From assembly GCA_013697635.1 (NCBI GenBank), contig JACCWM010000009.1, positions 1 to 63,209 on the forward strand: a stretch of DNA of 63,209 nucleotides. The letters run 5' to 3'. A model generated the notes under the pieces. That model had not been told where the DNA came from. It worked only from the letters and a program-made list of their open reading frames with translations, and searched no databases. The position numbers and the translations under genes are program-made. This DNA comes from Lujinxingiaceae bacterium. Its GTDB lineage: Bacteria > Myxococcota_A > Bradymonadia > Bradymonadales > Bradymonadaceae. This document shows, in pieces, positions 53,114 to 63,147 of this stretch. Positions within the stretch are counted from its first letter, which is position 1, and every line of letters begins with the position of its first letter.

Positions 53114-56100
53114 TCAGTTGGCAATTTTGGCCAGCCGGGCGGCGTGCTCGGGGTCGAGGGGCTGCCATTGAATGGCTGCAAGCTGGTAGGCGCTCGCGGC
53201 GCGCCTGGTCTTGCCGGCTGCGCTGGCGATCTCGGCGGCATGGGAGACAGACCAGGCGATGTCTTTGTCGGCCAGGCGAACGGTTTGCAGGTGGGGGCTT
53301 GCGCGGTTGAAGTAGTCGTCCCAGGCGTCCCAGTCCTGTGCAAGGCCTGCACAGCAGAGCAGTTGGGCGTAGGCGTAGCCCAGAAAGATGTCGAGTCCGA
53401 TGACCTGCATGCCCTGAACGGCGCTCACACAGAGCACGTGTGCCTCTTTGTGGCGGCCCTGGCCGAGCAGAGTAAAGGCCAGGTTAAGGGCGACCACGTA
53501 TTGTTTGGAAGCGCCGATACCGCGAAAGTATTCGTAGCAGGCGCGGTAGTGCTGCTCGGCGACGAGCGGCTCGCCGCGCAGGCGTGCGACGGCGGCAATG
53601 TTGTGGCGCACGACCATGACGCCGTCCTCGCCACCACCGATGGCACAGCGTAACGCCTCGTCGAGAAGGTTTTGGGCCGCGTCGAGCTCACCGCTGTTCA
53701 TGCGCACACGAGCCAGCCCGCGAAGGCAAAGCGGGATGTAGCGCCACTCCGTAGTGGCGGGATAATCGAGCAGCTCGAGGGCGCGCTCGAAGTGGAGCAG
53801 GGCGGCCGGGTAGTCGGCGGCGTTGATCATGATCGTGCCCAGGCGCTGCAAGCACCTGGCCATGCAGGTTTGGTCTGCCATCGCTTCGTAGAAGGCGCAG
53901 GCGCGCTCGAGCGCGGTGACGGCCTGCTCGTTCTCTGCGCGGTCGATCGCGATATTGGCGCGCGTGAGTGCGGCCTCGCCAAGCTCCCAGCCGTGGCAAG
54001 TGGGATCGGCGTGTTCGTCGACCAGGTCGATGAAGCGAAGCGCGGCGTGGCTGTCCTCGAGCATATGAACGAGCGCCAATATGGTCCAAAGCGCGATCCA
54101 GCGGGGATCGCTTTGGGAGGCGTCGAGCTGTTGCAGCGCGCGCTCGGCCATGGCGGCGAGGCGAAGCGCGACGGCGTAGGCGAAGTTGCGTGCGTGCACA
54201 TGAGCGGCCTCGATCAAGGGCGTGATCGCATGCTCGGCCATGCCCGCGCCGATCAGGTGGCGACAGCGCCGCTCGACGACGCTGAGATCGCCTCGGGCAT
54301 AGAAGAGGTCGAGCAGCTTTAGAAAGACGCTGTGGTGTGCGCCGAGGCGGCCGGCCTCTCGGGCCAGGCGCTCGATGCTCTCGCGCAACATCTCGTGGAT
54401 AAACTCACATTTGTCATCGGCGTCCTCGATCAGGCGGGCGCGAGCGCAGACCTCGAGCAAATCGGCGGGCACCTCAAGGCCGGCAATCGTGCAGGCGAGC
54501 TCCCACTGGCTTTTGTCAAAGACACCGCCCGCGCAGGCGGCAAGCTCGATCGCGACGCGGATGTCCTCGCGGTTGTCGTCATAGCGCGCGAGCAGTCGAT
54601 CGAGGCGCTCAACCCAGACGTTGTGGATCGAATCGGGCAGCTGCGTGGTGCTGCCAGTGCGTGTGCGAAAGCCCCGGGCATCGGGCACGAGCAGTCCGCG
54701 CTCGACCCAGTCGCTCAACAGTTCGAGGGCGAAGAGTGGATTGCCGGCTGTGCGGGTTGTGAGGTGGTTGACGAGGTCGTCTTGAAGCGGAAGCAGTTGG
54801 GCGACCAGGCGGCGATGCTCGACACTATTGAGCGGTTTGACTGTGCACCGCTCGACCTCGGCGCGCTCATAGAGCGCAAGCAGCCGGCGCGCTTCGGCCG
54901 GACGCTCGGCCAGGCCCTCGTCGGGCACGGTCAAAAGGCACAGCACGGGTGAGCGGCCTTGCTGGTGCTCGAGCAGTGCTTCGACCAGCTCGAGCGAGTC
55001 GCCGCCCCACTGCACGTTGTCCAGACAGAGCACGACGGGTCGCTCCATTGAGAGGCAGCCGAGCAAGGTCGCGAACGCCTGGCGTTGGCGGGCTCGACCT
55101 GGCCGCCCGGATTGCTCGGTGTCTTGCCCCAAGGTGGGCGAGATCAGGGCGCCCAATGCAAAGGCGTCGGGCAGCTCGACGTCGTCGATGACCAGGGCGG
55201 CCAATCGCTCTTCGAGAAAAGGCACCAGCTCGGCGTCGCTCAAGCCCTCGGCCCGAAAGAAGCGTGTCAAGAGTCGGCGCAAACCTGCTTCTTCATCGGT
55301 GTCGGACGGATTATGGGTTGTTCGAAGCACGGTGGCGGCGCCAAGCTCGTCGGCGCGTCGGGCGATCCACTCGGCCAGCGTCCTTTTGCCGCCGCCAGAT
55401 GGACCGCTCAAGGCGATTACGCGCGCTTTGCCGTCGTAGCGACACTTGGCCAGCGTTTGCCAGATGTGGTCACGTTCAACTTCGCGGCCGACGAACCCCA
55501 CGCGGCGCATCTTCAGCATCGCCAGGCCCGTACCCGAGAGCATGGTCACGGGCAACGGCGAGGACTCGCCCCAGTGCGCAGGCATGGGGGGCGCGTTGGC
55601 ATGAATGGGGCGTGCCCGTGTTGGGCCGGCTGGTGCGAGGATGTGGGCCACCTCTTGGACGTCGACCATGGTCTGCTGTGTTAAGAGCAGCGTCAGGCTG
55701 CCCTCCTCGAGCAGCAGGCAGCTCTGCGATGCGCTGGCTTGGATGGGCGCTTCTTGCGGTGCACGCCAGGCGGAGCCAAGACTCCAGAGCGCGTAGGCGG
55801 CATCGGCGGCGCGCACGAAGCGCTCGCGCGGCGCCTTGGCCAAAGAGTTTAGCCACCCAGGCGTCGAGCTCGGGCGGCACGGCGAAGGTGGGCACGAAGG
55901 GATCGGGCATCTCATGGAGGTGGGCCATGGCCATGTGCACGACGTTGGACTTGGTCATGGGCAGGGCGCCGCTGGCGAGCTCATAGACCATGCAGCCTAA
56001 CGCATAGAGATCGGTCCAGGGGCCGATCTGGCGCCAGCAGCCGCGGATCTGCTCGGGCGCCATGTAGCCCGGCGTGCCAGCGCCGCTGATATACTGCTCA

Positions 56101-56633
56101 GCGGCCTGAGAGAATTGTCCGACGGCCGCGAGCTGCACCAACCCGAAGTCGGTCAGCTTTACCGTGGGCCGGCCGGCGTTTTCATCGGTGACCAGGACGT
56201 TCCCAAGCTTTAAGTCGCGATGGAAGATCTCATGGGCGTGGGCATGAGCCAGGCCGTCGAGCACCTGCAACAAGATGTGCATCAGCGCCGGCCAGCTCGT
56301 CGGACGTGGACGGTCGGCGAGGCTGCCGCCAGCAGCCAGCTCCATGACCAGGTAGGGGCTGTCCACGCTCAGTTGGCCGGACGAGGCGTCGGCGGCTGCC
56401 CGGGAGATTTTGCCATGATCGTAGACGCGCACGATGTTGCGGTGGTGAAGCGAGGCGACGGCGCGCACCTCGCTTGCGAAGAGCTGCTCGTGCTTTTTCA
56501 AGTTCGCCATCGACGCGCTCATCACCTTGACGGCGACCTCGACGTTTTGGTCGAGGTGGCGACCACGCCAGATATCGCCCATACCCCCTTGGCCGATGAT
56601 GGTGATCAGCTCGAAGGGGCCGATGGCGATCAT
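53114..56633 (-). pseudogene. Frameshifted Ser/Thr kinase-AAA-TPR paralogue
   Basis: A near-full-length copy of the 1185-aa gene (about 1173 codons), broken by one extra base at 55842-55844. The N-terminal frame (from 56633; GQGGMGDIW, HRDLKLGN, DFGLVQL, MAPEQ) reads VAKLF then shifts, while the C-terminal frame resumes LAKAPRERFVRAADAAYALW, the text present unbroken in the paralogue. Both pieces are otherwise intact, so the change is recent, or a sequencing error, or less likely programmed frameshifting. The ATPase Walker A is also altered (GPSGGGKRTL: the residue after Lys is Arg, not Ser/Thr). The TPR C-terminus extends to 53114. It follows the first kinase gene after about 160 bases. Confidence 0.8.
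55841..55845 (-). other. Single-base insertion point in the second kinase gene
   Basis: The plus strand reads CAAAGAG here. The paralogous position in the first kinase gene reads CAAGAG. Removing one A restores the frame from VAKL to LAKAPRE, matching the paralogue. Confidence 0.75.
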
Positions 56634-56866
56634 ATAAATCCGTTATGAAGCGCTGTCTCGCTGTGCAGCCACGCCAAAAGTACTTGGGGGCCATAACACA
56701 TCCGGGCATTCACTTTCAAATTTGGCTCAAACCAGGAGCGCATCGCCAAGTCGCCAAATCAGGCGGCCGGTGGCCCGAGTCGTCGCCATTGCGATTGATG
56801 GAGGGATCTGGCATTGATCGAGGGGCTGTATGCTTGATGGTTGAAGTTCACGTTTTCGAGGCTGCC

Positions 56867-58651
56867 ATGCGCTTTTATTTCGCCAAATTGATGGGCTTGT
56901 TGTTGGTGGCGGCCGTGGGTGCGGCGGGCTGCGCCGAGTCGCTGCAAAACGAACGGATCCGGCCCAGCAAGGACTCGGGTTGGGACGTCGAAGATCAGGT
57001 CGAAGACAAGGACACCGGTAACCAAACGGCTCCCCCCGACGTGAACGGATCAAGCGACGTGAGCAGCGCCGACGCCTTTGACGATGCTGATGCCAGTGAA
57101 CCAGCTGTGCCGGGCGTGCCCTCTGGGGTGACGGCGTCGGCGGGCACCGATGCCAGTGCGGTGCGCGTTCGCTGGAACGCGGTCGACGAGGCGGTGGGCT
57201 ATCGCCTGGTGCGCGATGGGAGCGTGACGGTCGATGTCGGCGCCGAGGTGCGTGAGTACGGCGATACGAGCGCCGGCGCCCCGGGAATGCTCGGTGCATT
57301 TGGGGCCGTAACGGCCACAAACGATCGCCCAACGGGCGTGCAACTGAGCTGGGAGCTGACATCGGCGCCGCCCGGCAGCACACACTCCTATGTGGTGCAC
57401 GCGCTCTTTGACGATGGTATCGGACTTGCCTCGGCGCCAGCACAAGGCTGGCGAGGCGCTTACCCGGTAAACATCGAGGTGCGAGCCGGCGGCGCCGATT
57501 GGCGTGCAGCCGGCACGGGCATCAGCGAATACCTCGATCAAGAGGCGCCTTATGGCACTTTTACGCCGGGCAACACGGTGGCGAGCAAGGGCGCACATCT
57601 CGATCGCGTGCATTTGAGCATCGTCAATCTGGAGCGCACGCCGGGCACTGAGCGCAGCTATCAGCTTCGCGCCAGCGACACGCACTCGGCGATCCAGCTC
57701 TCGGAGTTGGTGACGGGCCGGCGCGGTCCGGCCGATCCGCTCGTGCAGTGGGAGCGCTCGAGCGCCGGGGAGGCCACAGGCTTTGCCGATGTCGCCGGGG
57801 CGAATTCAGCGCCTTTCGGAGAGCTGACGGCGCCGTCCGATGGCACGATTCGCCATTTTCGAGCGCGCCTGCATTATCCGGGCGGCCAGAACGTGCACAG
57901 CTCGCCCGATTTTGGCTACCGCGCGGTCAACTGCGCGGTCGATACCACCTATTTCGGGCAGATCGGCGGCAGCGGGGCGCAGGAGGGCGGGACTTTGACG
58001 ACCGAGGCCTTGACCAACGACGCTAATTTGCAGGCGATCTGGAACGCCGTGATTCCCGCACCCAACTGGGAGGCTCCCCAGGAGTTGCAGCCGACGATTG
58101 CGATCACCGCAGCGACGGTGACCGCGGTGAGCCGGCGGGCCGGGCGTCAGTTCTGGCTTGAGGATGGCTTTAGCGCCATGCAGGTCTACCTCGACGAGGA
58201 GCATGCGCTCAGCGTCGAGGTCAAGGTCGGCCAAAAGGTCAGCTTTCGAGCGACCCATGTCGGTGTGTTCAACGGCAACCCGGAGGTGCGCCAGCTCACC
58301 GGCTTCGTCGTGCTCAGTGAGAACAACCCCGTGCCCTATCGTCATTTGAGTGGGCAGAGCGTCGATATGGCCACGCATTACTACCGCATCGTGCGCCTTG
58401 GCGGTCAGCTCAGCCCAACCGGCACGGCCTGCGGCGAGGGCCACACCTGCTATAAGCTCAACTACGGGCCGACCGGGGCGCGCCAGAGCGTGGATTTTCG
58501 CTCCGCGAGCACCGAACTCGCCGGTGGCCACTGTGTGACCTTCATCGGGCCGGTGATCGGATACCAGGGGCCGTTGACGACGCTTCCCGTCGCGCCCGCC
58601 GCGCAGCTCGAGACGGCGTCCTATCGCTGGCACCGCGCCAACGCTCCCTGA
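56867..58651 (+). CDS. Lipoprotein with FN3-like repeats and a long C-terminal domain
   Basis: A 594-aa predicted lipoprotein; lipobox GAAGC (about residues 17-21), then a Ser/Asp-rich linker. Residues about 75-175 look like fibronectin-III-type strands (PSGVTASAGTDASAVRVRWN; AVDEAVGYRLVRDG). The centre holds a second such module, and the region from about residue 345 (YFGQIGGSGAQEGG onward) a separate beta-rich domain with CGEGHTCYKLNYG. GAGG lies nine bases before the ATG at 56867; 74 upstream codons of the same frame lack a signal peptide and are ignored. It is transcribed away from the frameshifted kinase gene. Surface binding is likely; ligand unknown. Confidence 0.8.
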   Translation: MRFYFAKLMGLLLVAAVGAAGCAESLQNERIRPSKDSGWDVEDQVEDKDTGNQTAPPDVNGSSDVSSADAFDDADASEPAVPGVPSGVTASAGTDASAVRVRWNAVDEAVGYRLVRDGSVTVDVGAEVREYGDTSAGAPGMLGAFGAVTATNDRPTGVQLSWELTSAPPGSTHSYVVHALFDDGIGLASAPAQGWRGAYPVNIEVRAGGADWRAAGTGISEYLDQEAPYGTFTPGNTVASKGAHLDRVHLSIVNLERTPGTERSYQLRASDTHSAIQLSELVTGRRGPADPLVQWERSSAGEATGFADVAGANSAPFGELTAPSDGTIRHFRARLHYPGGQNVHSSPDFGYRAVNCAVDTTYFGQIGGSGAQEGGTLTTEALTNDANLQAIWNAVIPAPNWEAPQELQPTIAITAATVTAVSRRAGRQFWLEDGFSAMQVYLDEEHALSVEVKVGQKVSFRATHVGVFNGNPEVRQLTGFVVLSENNPVPYRHLSGQSVDMATHYYRIVRLGGQLSPTGTACGEGHTCYKLNYGPTGARQSVDFRSASTELAGGHCVTFIGPVIGYQGPLTTLPVAPAAQLETASYRWHRANAP

Positions 58652-58681
58652 GAGCGCAGGCGTTGGCGCCGGAGCTGCGCG

Positions 58682-59227
58682 CTAGAAGTTCACATGGAAG
58701 AGTCTCAGCTGAACGGCGTTGGGCAAGTCGCGCTTGAGGTACTGGGTCGAGGCCTGTGAGGCCAGGATATCTTCGCGCAAGATGACCTCGATCAAGCCGG
58801 CCGTGGCTCCGACGAGAATGCCGCCGCCGGCGAACTGGGCGATCACCCACGGACTCCATTCCAGACGGCTGAGCAGGTAGACGCCGCCGCCGACGATGCC
58901 GCCGATCACACCACCCATCAGGGCGTTTCGCCCCACGGTGTACATCCAGTGCGGTCGGTCGCGCGTGGTGACCACGCGCTGCTCGCGAATCTCGGTGCGC
59001 TGCTGCTGCTGGGCTTCGGGCTGCACGGTGCGCGGTTGCACGACCGTCTCGCGCTCTTCGACGCGGGTTTCTTCTTCGATGTAGGTGTCGCGCTCGACCT
59101 GGGCGATGGCGGTCTTGCCCGTGTTGATGTGGATGCCGTCTTGGCCAAAGGCCAGGCTGGGGCTGAGCACCAGGCCAAGGACCATGGCCACGGTCAAGAA
59201 CAGCGTGTGGGTAGGTGAAACATTCAT
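58682..59227 (-). CDS. Membrane protein with coiled-coil and glycine-zipper
   Basis: A 181-aa exported protein of unknown function. A signal-like hydrophobic N-terminus (LFLTVAMVLGLVLSPSLAFG) precedes a charged Glu/Arg-rich, partly coiled-coil middle (YIEEETRVEERETVVQPR; QQQQRTEIREQR). Then comes a glycine-zipper membrane pair (NALMGGVIGGIVGGGVYLLS; FAGGGILVGATAGLIEVIL). The strong AGGAGG precedes the ATG. It lies between the FN3-like lipoprotein and the third kinase gene, on the strand of the latter, 114 bases downstream of it. An envelope or inner-membrane role is plausible. Confidence 0.75.
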   Translation of the reverse strand: MNVSPTHTLFLTVAMVLGLVLSPSLAFGQDGIHINTGKTAIAQVERDTYIEEETRVEERETVVQPRTVQPEAQQQQRTEIREQRVVTTRDRPHWMYTVGRNALMGGVIGGIVGGGVYLLSRLEWSPWVIAQFAGGGILVGATAGLIEVILREDILASQASTQYLKRDLPNAVQLRLFHVNF

Positions 59228-59341
59228 CTCTTACCTCCTGAGACACTGCGATACGAAAGGCGCTGCAGATAATCTCCCCCATCTACCAAAGCTAAACATG
59301 CTGAACAGGCTTCCAAGTCGTGGGCCGGCCCTGGGGTTGAA

Positions 59342-62300
59342 CTAGAGGTGTCGACGAGCGGCCTCTTCACGCTCGGGCTTTGCCAGCGCTTGCCACTGAT
59401 CGAGGGCGAGCTGGTAGCCCTGGCGGGCGAGGCTCTTTTGGCCGGCAGCAGCGGCGCTGGCGGCGGCGAGCTCCATGCACTCGGCCAGATCGGCGTCGGC
59501 GTAGGCGCCACCTGCGAGCAGGGCGTGGGCGTGGACGATGTGGGCATCGCAGGCCAGCCAGTCGGCGGCGGCGGCAGCGCAGGGCAGCAGGCAAGCGTGG
59601 GCGATCTGGGCGTGGCCGGTCTGTCCGAGGCGGCCGGCATCGTCGAGGATCGTGGCAAAGGTCTCTCGGGCGCCGGCAAAATCGCCGCGCGCGATCTGGG
59701 TGAGGCCCAGGTTGAAGCGCGGCGCCATCAACGCGTTGCCCGTGGACCGGCCCAGCGCGATCGTCTGGCGGTAGCCGCGCTCGGCGGCCTCGAAGTCGCC
59801 TCGGGCGCGCGCGATCTGGGCCAGATCGTGGACCGACCAGAGCGTGCCGCTGGTGTGGCCGATGGACTCGAAGATCTCTTGGGCCTTTTGATAAGCTTGG
59901 GCTGCGGCATCGATGCCGTCTTGCTTTCGCAAGATGTCGCCCAACGAATTCCAGCACCAGGCGGCGCCGCGATCGTAGCCCAGGCGCTCGTAGGCGCGAA
60001 GCGCCTGGCGGGTATGAGCCAGGGCGCGCTGCAGATCGCCCATGGCGAGCAGTGTGACGCCCAGGCTCTGGACGGCGCGGGCCTCACCGAGCTGGTCGCC
60101 TAGCTCCTGGTAGGCCTGGCGCGCCAACGCGCTGAGCGCCTGGGCGCGCGAAAGCTCGATGCGCTTTCTGCAGATGCGCGCCATGCACTCCAGCGCGTCG
60201 GCGCGAACCTTGGACCAGCCGAAGCGCTGCGCTTGCTGCTCGGCTGAGCTTGCCAGGGCGTAGGCCTCCTCCTGGCGTTGGGTCGAGAGCAGCGTGGCTT
60301 TGAGCACGCTGAGCTGGCCGCGTCTGGCGTCGCGCTCATCGGCGCTGGCCAGGGCCAGGGCGTCCTCGCAGCGCTCGAGCAGATAGAGCGCGTGGATCAG
60401 CTCGCTTCGCTCTTCGCAATCGGTGGCGCCGCGCAGCAGTGAGTCGACCGCGGCCAGATGCAGGCCGGCCTCGATTTGATGCATGCCCAGTCGCTCGTCA
60501 CGGCGCGCGGTGCCCGCGCTGTCGGGGTTGGTCAGCCAGGTGGCGCAAAGCGTGTGGTGGCCTACGAGTCGTCCGTGCTCGCGGGCCGTGCGCAATACGG
60601 ATTCGCGCAGCATGCCGTGGGCAAAAGCCAGCTGTCTGCCTTCGGCTTTGAACAGCTGTTGTTTGAGCAGCGCGGCGACGAGCGCGTCGGGAAAACTCAG
60701 GCCGGCCAGCGCAAGCAGCGCGCGCCATTCGTCGGCGTCGACCTCCTGGCCTAGCGCTGCGCCAAGCTCCAGGGCCCGTCGCGAGGAGGGCGCGCTGGCC
60801 TCGAGCAGGCGCTCGATGCGCGCCGACCAGACCGCGAAGAGATCGTCTGGCAGCGCGACGTCGGTGCCCGCGGCCAGGCGAAATCCGGCGTCGGTGGCGA
60901 CCACGATGCCGCGGTTGACCCAGTCGCCGACGAGTTGCACGGCAAAGAGGGGATTGCCGGCGGTGCGCTCGCGCACACGGCTGGTCAGGGCCTCGTCAAA
61001 GCTGAGCATCGAGGCGATAAGCTCGCTGTGGTCGGCTCCAGGCAGCGCGCCGATCTCGAGCACGTCGACGTGAGCGAGCGAGCAGAGCTTTTCCAGAAGT
61101 GAGCGCTCGTGGGCGCGCTGGGCTAGCGCCTCGTCGCGAACCGTGAGCACGAAGAGCGCGGGCAGCGCACCGGACTGGTTTTGGCGTTGCAGGGCGTAGT
61201 CGACAAACTCGAGCGCGTCGGCGCCCCATTGCACGTCATCGAGCCAGACGATCAGCGGGCGCTCATCGGCGACGCGCTCGAGCAGGCGCAGCAAGACGGC
61301 CCAGCGCTCGCGCGGTTGTTGAAACACGACGAGATTGGCCAAGGCGTCCTCGTTTTGCACACGAGGCAGCAGCGAGGTGAGCAGGCGCGCCTCGAGATCG
61401 TCGTCGACCGCGTGTTGGCCGAGGTGGACGATCACCCGGGTGCGCACATCAAAGCCGCCCAGCCCGAGCGTCTGCAAGTGGCGCGCTGCCATCGGAGCCA
61501 GGCCGTGGGTCGGCGCCGGCGCGGGGCCGTGGGTTGCGCGAAAGATCGTCGCTGCGCCGAGCTCGTGGGCGCGCTCGCAGATCCACTCGGCCAGCCGGCT
61601 CTTGCCAAAGCCTGCGGCCCCGCGCAAGACGCAGGCTTTGGCCATGCCCGATTGATGCACCTGCGTGAGCGCGCTCCAGAGCCTGTCGCGCTCGTCGATG
61701 CGGTCAGCGAGCGGGATCGGGCGCAGCCCGAACAGGCCGAGACCGACGCCGTGCAGGGCCCGCGCGCGCATCGCGCGGTCCGGGAGCGATGCGTGGTCGG
61801 GGCGTCGCCAGTTTTCGGCCCAGGGCAGGGCCAAGGGCACGCGATCGGTGCGCGAGGCCAGGGCGGCGCCTGCGGGCTGGGCTTTGGCCTCGGATGGCGA
61901 GCTGGCGCGCTCCATGGCTGGCAGCACGAGCGTCTCGAGCGCAAGCGCCGATGGGCGGTGGGGTGTCGTCGGATCCTCGGCGCGTGGGCCGCCGTCCTTG
62001 GAAAAGAGCCGCGTCGTCTGCCACGAGAGCGGTACCTCGTAGCTGCTCGTCTTCAAGTGCAGCTCGCCCGGAGTTGCGTCGGGCGCGGGCAACGCCGCCT
62101 CGCTCATGATGGCATGCAGCGCCCAGGCCGCGTCGGCGGCGCGCTGAAAGCGCTCGTGGGGCGCCTTGGCGCACAGGCGTTGAAGCCAGGCGTCGAGCTC
62201 GGGCGGGTAGCCCGGCGCCGGTGAGTCCAGGGCCGGAAAGGGCGCCTCTTTGTGCTGTTGAAATAGCCGGATCGCCGAGCGTCCCTCAAAGGGCAGCCGC

Positions 62301-62956
62301 CCCGTAGCCAACTCGAAGGCCATGCAGCCCAGCGAATAGAGATCGGTCCATGGACCATACTCGCGCCAGCGCCCGGTGAACTGCTCGGGCGACATGAAGT
62401 GCGGTGTGCCGCTGATCGTGTGCTCGATCATGCCCTCGCCCCGATCGATGGCGATCGAGTGGGCGATACCGAAATCGGTGAGCTTGAAGCGCGCGCCGGC
62501 TGCGCTGTCGCCAAAGTACAAGACGTTGGCCGTTTTCAAGTCGCGGTGGATGACGCCTTTGGCGTGAGCATGCGCCAGGGCGTCGAGCAGGGCGAAGAGC
62601 ACGGCTTTGAAGTGTGCCGGCCCAAGGGGCAAAAGGGCCTCGCTCAGCGCGCCGCTCGCAAGCTCCATGGCCAGATAGGGGCTGCCCTCGAGGAGTTGCT
62701 CGGGGGCGCCGGCGGCGTCTGGCGCGCTGACTGTGCCGTAGTCGTAGACGGCGGCGATGCCCCGGTGATCCAGGCTGGCCACCGCGCGCACCTCGCGCTC
62801 GAAGGCGGCGACGAAGGCCGGTGAGCGGGCGTGCTGGCCGGTCATCATCTTGATCGCCACAGGCGTTGCCTGCGCGCCGTGCACCGCCTGCCAGACCTCT
62901 CCCATGCCGCCCCGCCCAAGGAGGCGCTCGAGTTTGAAAGGACCGAGTGTCTTCAC
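59342..62956 (-). CDS. Third Ser/Thr kinase with AAA ATPase and TPR region
   Basis: A 1204-aa kinase-ATPase-TPR protein, related in architecture to the two others but more diverged. The GTG at 62956 (MKTLGPFKLERLLGRGGMG) begins the kinase: glycine loop GRGGMGEVW, Lys in VAIKMM, HRDLKTAN, DFGIAHSI and MSPEQ. The ATPase has a normal Walker A (LRGAAGFGKSRLAEW, about residue 448) and Walker B RPLIVWLDDVQWGADALEF (about residue 565). The C-terminal 550 residues are TPR-like (AYQELGDQLGEARAVQSLGV; AYERLGYDRGAAWCWNSLGD). AGG and GGAG precede the start. Cytoplasmic; substrate unknown. Confidence 0.87.
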   Translation of the reverse strand: MKTLGPFKLERLLGRGGMGEVWQAVHGAQATPVAIKMMTGQHARSPAFVAAFEREVRAVASLDHRGIAAVYDYGTVSAPDAAGAPEQLLEGSPYLAMELASGALSEALLPLGPAHFKAVLFALLDALAHAHAKGVIHRDLKTANVLYFGDSAAGARFKLTDFGIAHSIAIDRGEGMIEHTISGTPHFMSPEQFTGRWREYGPWTDLYSLGCMAFELATGRLPFEGRSAIRLFQQHKEAPFPALDSPAPGYPPELDAWLQRLCAKAPHERFQRAADAAWALHAIMSEAALPAPDATPGELHLKTSSYEVPLSWQTTRLFSKDGGPRAEDPTTPHRPSALALETLVLPAMERASSPSEAKAQPAGAALASRTDRVPLALPWAENWRRPDHASLPDRAMRARALHGVGLGLFGLRPIPLADRIDERDRLWSALTQVHQSGMAKACVLRGAAGFGKSRLAEWICERAHELGAATIFRATHGPAPAPTHGLAPMAARHLQTLGLGGFDVRTRVIVHLGQHAVDDDLEARLLTSLLPRVQNEDALANLVVFQQPRERWAVLLRLLERVADERPLIVWLDDVQWGADALEFVDYALQRQNQSGALPALFVLTVRDEALAQRAHERSLLEKLCSLAHVDVLEIGALPGADHSELIASMLSFDEALTSRVRERTAGNPLFAVQLVGDWVNRGIVVATDAGFRLAAGTDVALPDDLFAVWSARIERLLEASAPSSRRALELGAALGQEVDADEWRALLALAGLSFPDALVAALLKQQLFKAEGRQLAFAHGMLRESVLRTAREHGRLVGHHTLCATWLTNPDSAGTARRDERLGMHQIEAGLHLAAVDSLLRGATDCEERSELIHALYLLERCEDALALASADERDARRGQLSVLKATLLSTQRQEEAYALASSAEQQAQRFGWSKVRADALECMARICRKRIELSRAQALSALARQAYQELGDQLGEARAVQSLGVTLLAMGDLQRALAHTRQALRAYERLGYDRGAAWCWNSLGDILRKQDGIDAAAQAYQKAQEIFESIGHTSGTLWSVHDLAQIARARGDFEAAERGYRQTIALGRSTGNALMAPRFNLGLTQIARGDFAGARETFATILDDAGRLGQTGHAQIAHACLLPCAAAAADWLACDAHIVHAHALLAGGAYADADLAECMELAAASAAAAGQKSLARQGYQLALDQWQALAKPEREEAARRHL

Positions 62957-63094
62957 TGCCTGGTTGCTCCAAGAACGTTCAATTGCGCGTGCATTGTAGG
63001 GTGGCCAGGGGCAAAGCGCCAATCCAGGGCGACCCGCCCAGGCAGGGATGCCTGTCGATATAACACAACTCACTAGACGGCCGTATTGGCAGGC

Positions 63095-63128
63095 GCTGGC
63101 AGGGCTTTAATGCTGGCAGGACTTTAAT
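63095..63128. repeat. Two tandem 17-base repeats
   Basis: GCTGGCAGGGCTTTAAT followed directly by GCTGGCAGGACTTTAAT (one mismatch). They lie in the gap upstream of the third kinase gene. Confidence 0.6.
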
Positions 63129-63147
63129 GGGGCGCAGGCTGCTGCTG

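Noticed and set aside
55841-55845. Programmed +1 frameshift as in prfB
   Set aside because: The slip could be read as CTC-T, but there is no stop codon, no upstream Shine-Dalgarno-like stimulator, and the paralogue is unshifted. A single-base insertion is simpler.
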